From assembly GCF_900109665.1 (NCBI RefSeq), contig NZ_FOAO01000008.1:1-64000 (forward strand): a stretch of 64,000 nucleotides of DNA, in the 5' to 3' direction. Origin of the DNA: Blastococcus sp. DSM 46786 (GTDB lineage: Bacteria; Actinomycetota; Actinomycetes; Mycobacteriales; Geodermatophilaceae). Under the pieces are notes generated by a model. That model saw nothing but the letters and a program-made list of their open reading frames with translations. It had not been told where the DNA came from and did no database searches. The translations under genes and the position numbers were made by a program. Shown here one piece after another: positions 8,613-17,240 of the stretch. Numbering within the stretch: position 1 is the stretch's first letter; each line of letters begins with the position of its first letter.

Positions 8613-8632
8613 GGTCGGACGGACGGCCGACC
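8613..8632. terminator. Short hairpin after the DAHP synthase gene
   Basis: GGTCGG (8613-8618) and CCGACC (8627-8632) form a 6-bp stem with an 8-base loop between the DAHP synthase stop and the lipid-kinase start. It lacks a T tract. It may attenuate transcription into the kinase gene. Confidence 0.3.
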
Positions 8633-8680
8633 GTACTGGTCGCACCGCCCGGCCCCACGAGCGCCCCGGGTGAGGAGTGC

Positions 8681-9895
8681 TCAGCCGCGGCGGGCGCGGG
8701 AGGCCTCGGCGAGCTCGGCCAGGAGCTGCTCGGTCGTCGGCAGGTCGACGCAGGCGTCGGTGAGGCTCTTGCCGTACTCGAGGTCGCCGGGGTGCTGCTG
8801 GTCGAGGTCCTGCCGGCCGGCGACCAGGTTGCTCTCCACCATCACGCCCCGGATGGCCCGCTCGCCGCCGGCGATCTGCCCGGCGAGGTCGCGCACGACG
8901 TCGATCTGGCGCAGGTGGTACTTCTGGCTGTTGCCGTGCGAAGCGTCGACGACGAGCACCTCCGGCAGCCCGCGGGCGGCCAGCCGGCGCCGGGCGTCGG
9001 CGATGTGGGCGGCGGAGTAGTTCGGGCCGTCCTTGGCGCCGCGCAGGATGACGTGGCCGGTGCCGTTGCCCGTCGTCGACAGCTGCGCGGAGACCCCGTG
9101 GGCGTCGACCCCGAGGAACTGGTGCGGTGCCCGCGCCGTCATCACCGCCTGGATGGCGGAGTCCACGCTGCCCTCGGGCGAGTTCTTGAACCCGACCACC
9201 GACGAGAAGCCGGACACCCGCTCCCGGGCGGTCTGGTCGGTGACGTTGCGCGCCCCGACGCCGTTGTAGGTGACCAGCCCGTTGACGTACTGCGGCGTCA
9301 GCGCGTTCAGCGGCTCGGCGGCCACCGGCACGCCGGACGCGGTGATGCGGCACATCAGCATCCGGGTGGCGACGAGACCGACGCTGATCCGGCTCGACCC
9401 GTCGAGGAAGGGGTCGTAGGCGAAGCCCTTCCAGTCGACCTCGGTGCGCGGCTTCTCGGTGTAGGTGCGCATGAGGATCTCGAGGTCGGCGCCGTGCCGC
9501 TCGCGCATGCGGGCGATGAAGGCGGCGTACTCGAGCGCGGCCTCCGGGTCGTGGATCGAGCACGGCCCGGCGATCACCGCGAGGCGCTCGTCGGCCCCGG
9601 CGAGGATCCCGGTCACCGCCCGTCGCGCGGCGCGCGTGGTGGCGGCCGAGCCGGCCGGCACCGGGACGGCGGCGGCGACCGCGGCCGGGGTGACGACGAC
9701 GCTGGAGCCGGTGATCCGGGTGTTGACCAGGTCCGAGAGGTCGGCGGCGCCGTCCGGCGAGACGCCGAGCTGCTGCTGGACGCCGGGCAGCAGCTCTGCC
9801 AGCTCGGCGTCGATCCGACCGTTGACGCGGGTCTGCACCTCGAGCAGCAGCTCGGCGACCCGCGTCGCGGCGGGCAGGAGCGGTTCGGTGGTCAT
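8681..9895 (-). CDS. 3-deoxy-7-phosphoheptulonate (DAHP) synthase, class I
   Basis: 404 residues; condenses phosphoenolpyruvate and erythrose 4-phosphate, the entry to the shikimate pathway. Class I (AroFGH-like) signatures are present: AGPCSIHDPEAALEYA (metal-binding Cys), MRTYTEKPRTEVDWKG (EKPR), FLGVDAHGVSAQ, GNGTGHVILRGAKDGPNYS (metal His) and VVDASHGNSQK (metal Asp). It is about 55 residues longer than E. coli AroG because of an N-terminal extension that could carry a regulatory role. The ATG at 9895 has GGAGG upstream and overlaps the helicase stop by four bases (ATGA). Many actinobacteria use a class II enzyme for primary metabolism, so this may be a second or specialised copy. Confidence 0.9.
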   Translation of the reverse strand: MTTEPLLPAATRVAELLLEVQTRVNGRIDAELAELLPGVQQQLGVSPDGAADLSDLVNTRITGSSVVVTPAAVAAAVPVPAGSAATTRAARRAVTGILAGADERLAVIAGPCSIHDPEAALEYAAFIARMRERHGADLEILMRTYTEKPRTEVDWKGFAYDPFLDGSSRISVGLVATRMLMCRITASGVPVAAEPLNALTPQYVNGLVTYNGVGARNVTDQTARERVSGFSSVVGFKNSPEGSVDSAIQAVMTARAPHQFLGVDAHGVSAQLSTTGNGTGHVILRGAKDGPNYSAAHIADARRRLAARGLPEVLVVDASHGNSQKYHLRQIDVVRDLAGQIAGGERAIRGVMVESNLVAGRQDLDQQHPGDLEYGKSLTDACVDLPTTEQLLAELAEASRARRG

Positions 9896-12021
9896 CGGTC
9901 CTCCAGGGCGGCGGTGAGCAGCGCGACGAGCGCCTCGAGCTGGACGTCGGCCGACCCCTGCATCTCCTCGTCGGAGCCGTCGAGCGCACGCGCCGCCAGG
10001 CCGGCCTTGCTGTCGATCAGCTCGGCGATCCGGGCGTCGAGGGTCTGCGCGGCGATGATCCGCCACGCGGTGACCGGCTCGGTCTGCCCGATGCGGTGGC
10101 TGCGGTCGATCGCCTGGGTCTGCTCGGCGTCGGTCCAGGAGAGCTCGGCGAGCACCAGGTTGGAGGCGACCTGCAGGTTGATGCCCACGCCGGCCGAGGT
10201 CAGCGAGCAGACGGCGACGGCGACCTCCGGGTCGTTGACGAAGGCGTCGATGTTGCGCTGGCGCACCGCGGGCGTCTGGTCGCCGCGGATCGAGGAGTAG
10301 CGCAGGCCCATGCCCTCGAAGGTCTCCTCGGCCACGTCCATGACGTCGATGTGCTTGGCGAAGAAGACGACCTTGCCGGCGCTGCGGGCCAGCTGCGCGG
10401 CGTAGTCGGCGGCGAGCCCGGCCTTCGCCTGCCCGATCCGCCGCATCATCGTGAAGACGTTGTCGCCGCCGGTGCCCGAGGTCGAGTCCTTGAGCTCCCA
10501 GCCGGCGACCTTGCGCACCAGCGCGTGGTCGATGCCCTCCACCACGGTGACCGACTCGCGGGCCGCGAGGGCGCTGTCGTAGCGCTTGACCAGGCGGCGG
10601 GCGAGCTCCCGCTCGGCCGCGCGGATCGAGCGGCCGGCCTTGTCGTCCAGCTCGACGGGGAGGTCGGCGATGCGGCGGGCGGGGATGTCGGCGGCGACGT
10701 CGACCTTGCGGCGCCGGACGATGCCCCGGTCGATCACGCACTGGCGGGCCGCCGGGTAGAAGCCGGGGTCGGCCGGCGTCAGGCCGGTCCCCTCCAGGCA
10801 CTCCATCAGCTCGCCGAGCGGCTTCTCCTCGTCGATCCAGCCGAGGAACTGCCAGATCGCCCGGAAGTCGTCGATGTCGTTGATCAGCGGCGTACCGGTG
10901 AGCGCCATGAGCAGCGGCCGCGCCGCGCGCAGCCGGAGGCGCTGGGACAGCTCCAGCACGTGCTGCGAGCGCTGCGAGCTCTTGTTCTTGATGAAGTGCG
11001 CCTCGTCGACGACCATCCCGCCGAACCCGAAGTCGCCCAGCCAGCCCACGTGCCGGTCCAGCACCTCGTAGTTGACGACGACGATGTCGGCGAAGCCGTC
11101 GACGCTCTCGCCGTTCCCCTGGATCACGGTGGCCCGGCGCTGGGGCACCCAGCGCGCGGCCTCGCGGGCCCAGTTGGTCTTCACGACGTTGGGGACGACG
11201 ACGAGCAGCGGGAAGGCCTGCGCCGCCTCCGCCGCGAGCAGCGACTGGGCCGTCTTGCCGAGGCCCGGCTCGTCGGCGAGCAGGAAGGTGCGGTGACCGC
11301 TGGCCGCCGCCGCGACCAGTTGCCCCTGGTGCGGCATGAGCTCCAGCCCGGCCGGGGTGAACTGGGAGCTCGGGAAGGGCAGCGGCATGCACGCCGGGGC
11401 ACCGCCGCCGGCGCGCTCGAAGGAGTTGAACAGCGGCTCCAGCAACTCCCAGCCGGCCAGCCGGCGCGGCCGCACGGCGCTGGGCCGCGCGGCGTCGAAG
11501 TCGGGGGCGAGGAAGGGGTTGGCCAGCTGCCGCGAGACCACCGACTGCGGCACCACCTGGCGCTCGGCGGACGCGGCCACGGGGGCGGCGGCCTCCACCG
11601 GCGGCGGGGCCTCCTCCTCGGGCGCCTCGATCCCGGCGGCGGCGAGCAGCTCCCGCCGGTGCGAACGGGCCGCCTCGGTGGCGACGGCGTCGTCGGAGAG
11701 CAGCGCCAGCAGGCCGGAGTTCCGCACCGCGGTCGTGGCCAGGATCGTCGCGATCCCGTCGAGCCGCTTCAGCTGCTCGGAGCGGCGGCCCTCACCGGTG
11801 CTCTGGTCGGCCTGCACCCGGGCGCGCTCCTCGCGCAGCACCAGGGCGATGGCCTGGAACTCGGCGCGCACCGACGGCGTCACGCGGTCGCGCTTGACCG
11901 CCGCCTCGACGTCGCGGACGGCGCGGGCGAGCACCGCGATGACGTCGCCCTCGCGGACGCGCCGCTGGGCGCGCGGGGCGCCGCGCCGGGCGCCCGTCGA
12001 GCGCCGTCCTGGTCGAGCCAC
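9892..12021 (-). CDS. SNF2-type DEAD/DEAH-box helicase
   Basis: 709 residues; a DNA translocase of the SWI2/SNF2 superfamily. The ATPase motifs appear in order: motif I LADEPGLGKTAQ, motif II DEAH in MVVDEAHFIKNKSS, motif III ALTGTPLINDIDD, motif V SAGVGINLQ and motif VI QAIDRSHRIGQ. The first ~200 residues are charged, probably helical, contain a proline/alanine linker (EEEAPPPVEAAAPVAA), and match no domain I recognise. The GTG at 12021 has GAGGAGGAG just upstream. The stop overlaps the DAHP synthase start, an odd pairing. A perfect 10-bp hairpin ends 5 bases before the ribosome-binding site. Confidence 0.9.
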   Translation of the reverse strand: MARPGRRSTGARRGAPRAQRRVREGDVIAVLARAVRDVEAAVKRDRVTPSVRAEFQAIALVLREERARVQADQSTGEGRRSEQLKRLDGIATILATTAVRNSGLLALLSDDAVATEAARSHRRELLAAAGIEAPEEEAPPPVEAAAPVAASAERQVVPQSVVSRQLANPFLAPDFDAARPSAVRPRRLAGWELLEPLFNSFERAGGGAPACMPLPFPSSQFTPAGLELMPHQGQLVAAAASGHRTFLLADEPGLGKTAQSLLAAEAAQAFPLLVVVPNVVKTNWAREAARWVPQRRATVIQGNGESVDGFADIVVVNYEVLDRHVGWLGDFGFGGMVVDEAHFIKNKSSQRSQHVLELSQRLRLRAARPLLMALTGTPLINDIDDFRAIWQFLGWIDEEKPLGELMECLEGTGLTPADPGFYPAARQCVIDRGIVRRRKVDVAADIPARRIADLPVELDDKAGRSIRAAERELARRLVKRYDSALAARESVTVVEGIDHALVRKVAGWELKDSTSGTGGDNVFTMMRRIGQAKAGLAADYAAQLARSAGKVVFFAKHIDVMDVAEETFEGMGLRYSSIRGDQTPAVRQRNIDAFVNDPEVAVAVCSLTSAGVGINLQVASNLVLAELSWTDAEQTQAIDRSHRIGQTEPVTAWRIIAAQTLDARIAELIDSKAGLAARALDGSDEEMQGSADVQLEALVALLTAALEDR

Positions 12022-12351
12022 AGACTCCTCCTCTGCACTGCCCGGCAGGGTTGCCGGGCAGGACGCGCACGCGGCCCCCTCGACCGGACGGCGGAGGTCG
12101 CGGGGCTGAACGCCCCGCGGAAGGGCTCCGCGATCCGGCCCCGCCCCGCGGCTGCGCGGGAGAACGACGTCTCGGGCCGCGCGCCCCGAGGTCCCCGGGG
12201 GACCGTCAGCCCGCCAGACGATGACGGGAGCACCGGTCGCACCAGCGGGCTTCCTCGCCAGGCGAGGGCATGCTGGCCCGCGGCCGGTACGGCCCCCACA
12301 GTAGACCCCGTGCGGCGCCGGGTCCCGGGCCGTCGCCGCGCCTCCCCCGGC
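12022..12351 (-). other. 330-base intergenic region with several hairpins (possible structured leader)
   Basis: No gene is seen between the helicase and the 86-residue gene. Besides the hairpin at 12038-12061 the region holds the palindrome at 12190-12204 (GGTCCCC/GGGGACC), CCGTCA/TGACGG (12203-12208 with 12222-12227), and CCTCGCC/GGCGAGG (12253-12267) enclosed by CCAGC/GCTGG (12242-12246 with 12272-12276). The density of nested stems suggests a structured 5' leader or a small RNA on the minus strand. I matched it to no known riboswitch class. Confidence 0.4.
12038..12061 (-). promoter_or_regulatory. 10-bp hairpin next to the helicase ribosome-binding site
   Basis: CTGCCCGGCA (12038-12047) and TGCCGGGCAG (12052-12061) form a perfect 10-bp stem with a 4-base loop. 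In the minus-strand mRNA the stem ends 5 bases before the GAGGAGGAG Shine-Dalgarno sequence. Such placement can control ribosome access, act as an RNA-processing or protein-binding site, or be a short terminator for readthrough from upstream. Confidence 0.5.
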
Positions 12352-12612
12352 TCAGCCCCCGACGGTCGCCTGCAGGTCGTTGCGCGGGACGACCCGGAGC
12401 GCGCGGAACGGCAGGCCGTGCGCGCCGGGCCGGGCCCACTCCACCTCGACGACCTGCCCGGCCCGCAGGCCCCCCGAGCCGGTCGTGCTCTGCTCCACCG
12501 CGGCGGCGTCGGCCCAGCAGCCGCCCGGGAGGTCGGGGGCCTCGATGACCGCGCCCGGGTCCTCCTCGTCCCACCGGACGACGGTGCCGAAGGTCGTGCC
12601 GCCCTGCGTCAT
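12352..12612 (-). CDS. Small hypothetical protein, loosely cold-shock-domain-like
   Basis: 86 residues. The order TTFGTVVRWDEEDPGAVIEA, ADAAAV, then LRAGQVVEVEWARPG and PFRALRVVP recalls the strand order of a cold-shock (OB-fold) domain: GxVxWfd, acidic patch, a loop, then eGqxVeFe. The usual RNP aromatic residues are mostly missing, so nucleic-acid binding is doubtful. The ATG at 12612 has GGAG 9 bases upstream. It is followed by the structured region leading to the helicase and is divergent from the YihY-like gene. Confidence 0.6.
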   Translation of the reverse strand: MTQGGTTFGTVVRWDEEDPGAVIEAPDLPGGCWADAAAVEQSTTGSGGLRAGQVVEVEWARPGAHGLPFRALRVVPRNDLQATVGG

Positions 12613-12710
12613 GGTCCGAGGCTCCGCTCTCCCCGCCCCGCGGGCAAGGCGTGCGGCCGCCGGGGAGGCGGAACCGTTGCGGCCGCGCGCCGCCGGGGGT
12701 GGGATGTGCC

Positions 12711-13706
12711 ATGGCTGTCGTCCGGCGCGAGCCCCCCTCCCGTGGCGCGCGGAGCCGCGGCGGCGCGAGGCGCGGGCACGAGGCGCACTCCCCGCACCTG
12801 ATCCCCGCCGCCGGGTGGCGCCGCGTGCTCCGGCGGGTCGCGCGCCAGGTGCTCAGCGACCGCCTCATGGTGCAGAGCGCCGGGGTCGCGTTCTTCGCCG
12901 TCCTGTCGGTCGCCCCCGTGCTGGTGACGGCGCTGTCCATCTACGGCTTCGTGAACACGCCGGAGACGGCGCGCCGGCAGCTGTCCGGGTTGGCGGACGT
13001 GCTGCCCACGGACCTCGACGCGATCGTGACCGACCAGCTCACGACGATCACCGCGGCGTCGGCCCAGGTGCTCACCTTCCGGGGGCTCACCGGCCTCGTC
13101 GTGGCGCTCTGGACGGCGACGACCGCGATGACCTACCTCATCGACGGGCTCGGCATCGCCTACCACCAGCCGGAGTCGCGGAGCTTCCCGCACCGGGTGG
13201 GGCTCGCGCTGGTGTTCGTCCTCGGGGGTGCGGTGCTCCTCGCCGCACTGCTCACCGTCGCCGGGGTCGCCGCGGCCGAGGTCGCCGGGTCGTCCGGCCC
13301 GCTCCGGCTCGCCGCCCGGGTCCTCTCGTGGCTGGCGCTCGCCGCGCTCATGGCCGTGGCCCTGGCCGTCCTCTACCGCTTCGGCCCGGACCGGGCGCGC
13401 GCCCGGTGGCGGTGGCTCACCCCCGGGTCGGTCCTCGCGACGGTCGTCTGGCTGGCGGTGACCCTCGGCTTCTTCTCCTACGTGCAGAGCCTGGGCAGCT
13501 ACCAGTCGACCTACGGCTCGCTCGCAGGCGTGGCGATCAGCATGTTCTGGCTGTGGACCACGGTCCTGCTGATCTTCTTCGGGGCCGCGGTGAACGCCGA
13601 GACCGAGCGGCAGACCGTGCGCGACTCCACCGTGGGTCCGGAGCAGCCCGCGGGGAACCGGGGCGCCGTCGTCGCCGACGACACCCCGCCGTACCCCGGC
13701 GAGTGA
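12711..13706 (+). CDS. YihY/BrkB-family inner membrane protein
   Basis: 331 residues with about six membrane segments. The first follows the motif SDRLMVQSAGVAFFAVLSVAPVLV, typical of the family. Later landmarks are LWTATTAMTYLIDGLGIAY and the terminal YQSTYGSLAGVAISMFWLWT before the last helix. The family was once misnamed ribonuclease BN; its function remains unsettled. The ATG at 12711 follows GGGGTGGG and gives a charged ~45-residue N-terminus. The C-terminal 40 residues are polar and probably disordered. Confidence 0.88.
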   Translation: MAVVRREPPSRGARSRGGARRGHEAHSPHLIPAAGWRRVLRRVARQVLSDRLMVQSAGVAFFAVLSVAPVLVTALSIYGFVNTPETARRQLSGLADVLPTDLDAIVTDQLTTITAASAQVLTFRGLTGLVVALWTATTAMTYLIDGLGIAYHQPESRSFPHRVGLALVFVLGGAVLLAALLTVAGVAAAEVAGSSGPLRLAARVLSWLALAALMAVALAVLYRFGPDRARARWRWLTPGSVLATVVWLAVTLGFFSYVQSLGSYQSTYGSLAGVAISMFWLWTTVLLIFFGAAVNAETERQTVRDSTVGPEQPAGNRGAVVADDTPPYPGE

Positions 13707-13731
13707 CGGCGTCCGGGACCGCCCGGCCGGG

Positions 13732-14316
13732 TCACCCGCCGCCGGGCCGCTCCCTGCGGTAGGTGAGGCGGACGAGGGAGTCGCCCACCGTCTCGACGTC
13801 GTGCAGGTGCAGGGGCACCCGGTCGGCGGTGGGGCCGAACAGGCGCTCGCCGCTCCCCAGCACGACGGGGAAGACCGTCAGCCGCACCTCGTCGACGAGG
13901 TCGTGCGCCAGCAGCGTCTGCACGAGCAGCCGGCTGGCATGGACGACGACGTCTCCGGCCACCGCGCACCTGAGGCCGGCGACGGACTGCACCACGTCGC
14001 CGGTCAGCACGGTGGTGCCGGCCCACCCGGGCTCCGTGAGGGTGGTGGACACGACGTACTTGGGCAGCCCGTTCAACCGGTCGGCCCACTCCCCCGTCCG
14101 CGCGGGCCAGCGGGCGGCGAACCACGTGTAGCTCCGGCGCCCGAGCAGCAGCGCGGCCGCCTCCCGCGCCTCCCGGTGCTCGACCTCCGCCCAGGCCCGG
14201 CGGTCCGCCTCGCCGATCCGGCCGAACCACCCGCCGCGGTCGAAGCCCTCCTCGCCCGTCGGGTCCTGCACGACCCCGTCGATCGAGACGTTCTCGCTGA
14301 CGACGATCCTCCCCAT
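13732..14316 (-). CDS. Dihydrofolate-reductase-like (RibD C-terminal domain) protein
   Basis: 194 residues of the DHFR/RibD reductase fold. The N-terminus MGRIVVSENVSIDGVVQDP is characteristic; further on are LLLGRRSYTWFAARWP, KYVVSTTL, VVVHASRLLVQTLLAHDLVDE and TVFPVVLGSGERLFG. These are NADPH-dependent reductases of unknown substrate, often annotated as dihydrofolate reductase family, and rarely replace FolA. The ATG at 14316 is preceded by GAGGAGGGAG. It converges with the YihY-like gene, 25 bases between the stops. Confidence 0.88.
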   Translation of the reverse strand: MGRIVVSENVSIDGVVQDPTGEEGFDRGGWFGRIGEADRRAWAEVEHREAREAAALLLGRRSYTWFAARWPARTGEWADRLNGLPKYVVSTTLTEPGWAGTTVLTGDVVQSVAGLRCAVAGDVVVHASRLLVQTLLAHDLVDEVRLTVFPVVLGSGERLFGPTADRVPLHLHDVETVGDSLVRLTYRRERPGGG

Positions 14317-14524
14317 CGCAGCTCCCTCCTCGCGGCGCCCTGGGCTGTCGACGGTGCAGACCCCGACACGGTGCTGGACTGAGCGGTCGCGACGCCGAGC
14401 AGCTGCTCACCCCGGCGGAACGGCGGGCCACCGACCGGAGGAAGCAGGCCGGTGAGGGACAGCACGTGGCGAACACCGACGCGGCCGAGGAGGCCCGTGC
14501 CGGCCCGCTCCCTACGCTGGCGTG

Positions 14525-14728
14525 ATGTTCCTGCTCTTCGGCTTCGGCACCAAGCGCAAGCACCTCGGCCCCGGGGAGACCCGCACCTGCCCGAACTGCC
14601 ACAACACCACGCGCTGGTCGCGCATCCGGCAGTACCGGCAGTTCTCGCTGTTCTTCGTGCCGGTCGCCCGCTGGAAGCGCCGGGAGCTCGAGGTCTGCGG
14701 CATCTGCGGCACCGCCGTCGCCGTGTGA
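14525..14728 (+). CDS. Small zinc-ribbon protein
   Basis: 67 residues. MFLLFGFGTKRKHLGPGE is followed by CPNC and, near the C-terminus, CGICG, two CxxC knuckles that should bind one zinc; FFVPVARWKRRELEVC lies between. Proteins of this kind are common in actinobacteria and have no firm function. A TACGCT box ends 6 bases before the ATG at 14525, fitting a leaderless mRNA; a GTG one codon earlier is the alternative. It stands alone between the DHFR-like gene and the SpoIIE phosphatase. Confidence 0.75.
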   Translation: MFLLFGFGTKRKHLGPGETRTCPNCHNTTRWSRIRQYRQFSLFFVPVARWKRRELEVCGICGTAVAV

Positions 14729-14859
14729 CGGGACCGGTGCCCGCGATGGGCAGCGTCGGCCGGTCGCACGGCCCACGACGGAACCGCTGACCGAGGGCGC
14801 TCGCGATGAGCGGCAGCCGGTGAAGGGCGACGATGACCGGCGACCGCCCGTCCGCCCGT

Positions 14860-14875
14860 CCGCCGGATCCGGCGG
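14860..14875. terminator. 16-bp palindrome after the SpoIIE phosphatase gene
   Basis: CCGCCGGATCCGGCGG is perfectly self-complementary and begins 14 bases past the phosphatase stop on the minus strand. A transcript would form a tight hairpin. No T tract follows, as is usual in such GC-rich genomes. Confidence 0.4.
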
Positions 14876-14889
14876 TCCCGAACGCCGGA

Positions 14890-17013
14890 TCAGGGAACGG
14901 ACGGCTCGTCGGGGATCGGAGCAGGCAGCTGCTTGGGGCCGGCTTCGGCGGGGCGCGGCCGGTCCTGGCGGTGCAACCGGACGGCGACCAGGGCGACGTC
15001 GTCGTCGGGCCGCCCGTGCACGAGCCGTTCCAGCAGCTGGTCGCAGAGCTCCTGCAGCGGCAGGTCGGCCAGCTCCGTCAGCGCACGCTTGAGCCGGTCC
15101 AGACCGGCGTCCAGGTCGCTGTCGCGACGTTCGATCAGCCCATCGGTGTACAGGAGCACCGTCGCGCCGCGATCGACGGTGACGACCGACTCGGTGCGCC
15201 TGGCGGCCGGCTCGATGCCGAGCATCAGCTCCGCTCGCTGCGCGGAGAGTTCGAGCACGCTGCCGTCCGGCTGCAGGATCAGCGGGGGCGGATGGCCGGC
15301 ATTCGACCAGCGCATCTGCGTGACCCCGCGCAGCCGCTGGTCCATGTCCTGCTCGATGCGGGCGACGGCGGCGGTGACGAGGGTGCCCATGTCCAGCAGC
15401 TCGATCGACTCGTCGAGCCGGGTGAGCACCTCGGCCGGGCCGATCTGGTTGCTGGTCGCGATGCCCCGCAGCACTCCGCGCAGCTGCCCCATCGCCGCCG
15501 CGGCGGCGATGTCGTGCCCGGCGACGTCGCCGATGACCAGCACGGTCGCGCCATCACGCTGCAGGAACGCGTCGTACCAGTCACCGCCGACCGCGGCGGC
15601 CTCCGCAGCGGGCAGGTACCGGACCACGACCTCGGCGTGGTCCGGTTCCGGCGGGGCGGTGAGCAGGCTGCGCTGCAGCTCCCCGGCGACCAGTCGCTGC
15701 TGCCGGTAGAGGCGGGCGTTGTCCAGCGCCATCCCGGCGCGGCTGGCCACCTCACCGGCGGTGGCCAGCTCCTCGACGGAGATGTGCCCGCGGGCCGGGC
15801 CGTTGAACAGCGAGAGCAGGCCGACGGTGCGCCCGCGCCCTCGCAGCGGCAGGACCACGAGGGACTCCGGTGCGAGCCGGCCGATCAGCTGGTGCGCCTC
15901 ACCCTGGTGCAGCACGGCGCGGACCGCGGTCGTCGCATCCCGGTCCACGATCACCTGCTCGCCGGTGCTCAACGTGCGCAGGAGGAACGAGTCGTCCCGC
16001 AGCGCGGGGATGCGCACCTGGCAGTAGGCCTCGACGAGCGGCCGGGCGGTGTCGTCGGCGTGCCACCAGCCGACGTCCCGGATCCCCGCGCGGGACCCCG
16101 AGGGCATGGCGTCGTCGACGAGGGTGACGACGCACCAGTCGGCCAGCGACGGCACCACGAGCTGGGCGAGACGGGCGACGGCCTGCTCGGCGTGCAGGGT
16201 GCCGGTCACCTGCTCGGTGACCGAGGCCAGCAGCTCCAGCCGCGCCGAGGCCCGAGCGGCGCGTTCCTGCTCGGCCCGTCGGACCGTGACATCGAGGAAG
16301 TACACCGCCAGCCCGTCGGGGTTCGGCCAGGCCAGCACCTCGTACCAGGAGTCCAGCGGCGGCGGGTAGTACGCCTCGAAGGTGACGGTCTCACCCGACG
16401 CCATCGCGTGCCGGTAGTCGACTTCGAAGGGGCTGCCCACCGCCGCCGGGAAGGCCTCCCAGATGTTCTGGCCGACCAGGTTCCCGCTGACCGGCTGCAG
16501 CAGCCGCTCTGCGTGGGCGTTCACGTAGGTGAAGCGCCACTGCCGGTCCAGCGCGAAGAACGCCGCCGGCATGGCCTCCAGCACGCGGGTCACGCTGGCG
16601 TCGGCCTCGTGCTGGCTGGTGACGTCGTACGCGGCCCCCAGCAGCCGGGACGCCCTGCCGTCGGGGTCGCACAGGGTCCGGCCGCGCGCGGAGATCCACC
16701 GGGTGTCGCCGCTGGGCAGGCGCACGCGGTAGAGGGTCCGGACGTCCCCGCAGGTGTCGATGGCCGTCTGCAGGGCCTGCGTGACCCGGGCCAGGTCGTC
16801 GGGGTGGACCCGGGCGTTGAATCCCTCGATGCTCCGGTCGAAGTCCTCGGGGTCGTAGCCGAACATCGCGATCAGCCGGTCGTCCCACTCCAGCCGTCCG
16901 GTGACCAGGTCCCAGTCGAACGTCCCGATGTCGGCGGCGTCGATGGCCAGCTCACCGCGGAGCCGCGCGGCCTCCTCGTCCCCGAGCAGCACGGGCTCGA
17001 CCGACTCGTCCAC
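14890..17013 (-). CDS. PP2C-type serine phosphatase (SpoIIE/RsbU domain) with PAS and GAF sensor domains
   Basis: 707 residues. Two PAS domains (about 15-130, with FDWDLVTGRLEWDDR, and 140-255, with VLEAMPAAFFALDRQWR), a GAF domain (about 270-430) and a C-terminal SpoIIE phosphatase (about 440-690). Metal-binding motifs of the last are intact: GGDWYDAF, IGDVAGHD, LLYTDGLIE and DDDVALVAVR. Such proteins dephosphorylate anti-anti-sigma factors and so switch on stress sigma factors; the partner is not encoded nearby. The GTG at 17013 is preferred because AGAGGGGAAAAC precedes it; a longer frame to 17268 lacks a good start. The 227 bases upstream (17014-17240) hold no gene. Confidence 0.9.
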   Translation of the reverse strand: MDESVEPVLLGDEEAARLRGELAIDAADIGTFDWDLVTGRLEWDDRLIAMFGYDPEDFDRSIEGFNARVHPDDLARVTQALQTAIDTCGDVRTLYRVRLPSGDTRWISARGRTLCDPDGRASRLLGAAYDVTSQHEADASVTRVLEAMPAAFFALDRQWRFTYVNAHAERLLQPVSGNLVGQNIWEAFPAAVGSPFEVDYRHAMASGETVTFEAYYPPPLDSWYEVLAWPNPDGLAVYFLDVTVRRAEQERAARASARLELLASVTEQVTGTLHAEQAVARLAQLVVPSLADWCVVTLVDDAMPSGSRAGIRDVGWWHADDTARPLVEAYCQVRIPALRDDSFLLRTLSTGEQVIVDRDATTAVRAVLHQGEAHQLIGRLAPESLVVLPLRGRGRTVGLLSLFNGPARGHISVEELATAGEVASRAGMALDNARLYRQQRLVAGELQRSLLTAPPEPDHAEVVVRYLPAAEAAAVGGDWYDAFLQRDGATVLVIGDVAGHDIAAAAAMGQLRGVLRGIATSNQIGPAEVLTRLDESIELLDMGTLVTAAVARIEQDMDQRLRGVTQMRWSNAGHPPPLILQPDGSVLELSAQRAELMLGIEPAARRTESVVTVDRGATVLLYTDGLIERRDSDLDAGLDRLKRALTELADLPLQELCDQLLERLVHGRPDDDVALVAVRLHRQDRPRPAEAGPKQLPAPIPDEPSVP

Positions 17014-17240
17014 GTTTTCCCCTCTGGTCGGACACCGCGGTCGCGAACGCGCCCGAACAGGTGGGACCCACGCCCGCCAGCAGTCTGACGGTGACCCCGA
17101 GGGCCCACAACCGGTGTGTCGCCGAGGTCTCGATCCGTCAGGTCTCCTGACGCACTCCGGGACGCGGCTGGGCTGCGCGGGGCCGTCGCTGCCTCGCCTG
17201 CGGTGGCCGAGGCAGGTGGACGGCGTCCGCCGCACGCGTG

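Noticed and set aside
12232-12265. Minus-strand stretch resembling part of a cobalamin riboswitch (GAGGAAGCCCGC, then CCGGTGCTCCCG)
   Set aside because: Only a partial match in one region; the conserved core and flanking stems cannot be completed, and the downstream genes are unrelated to cobalamin.
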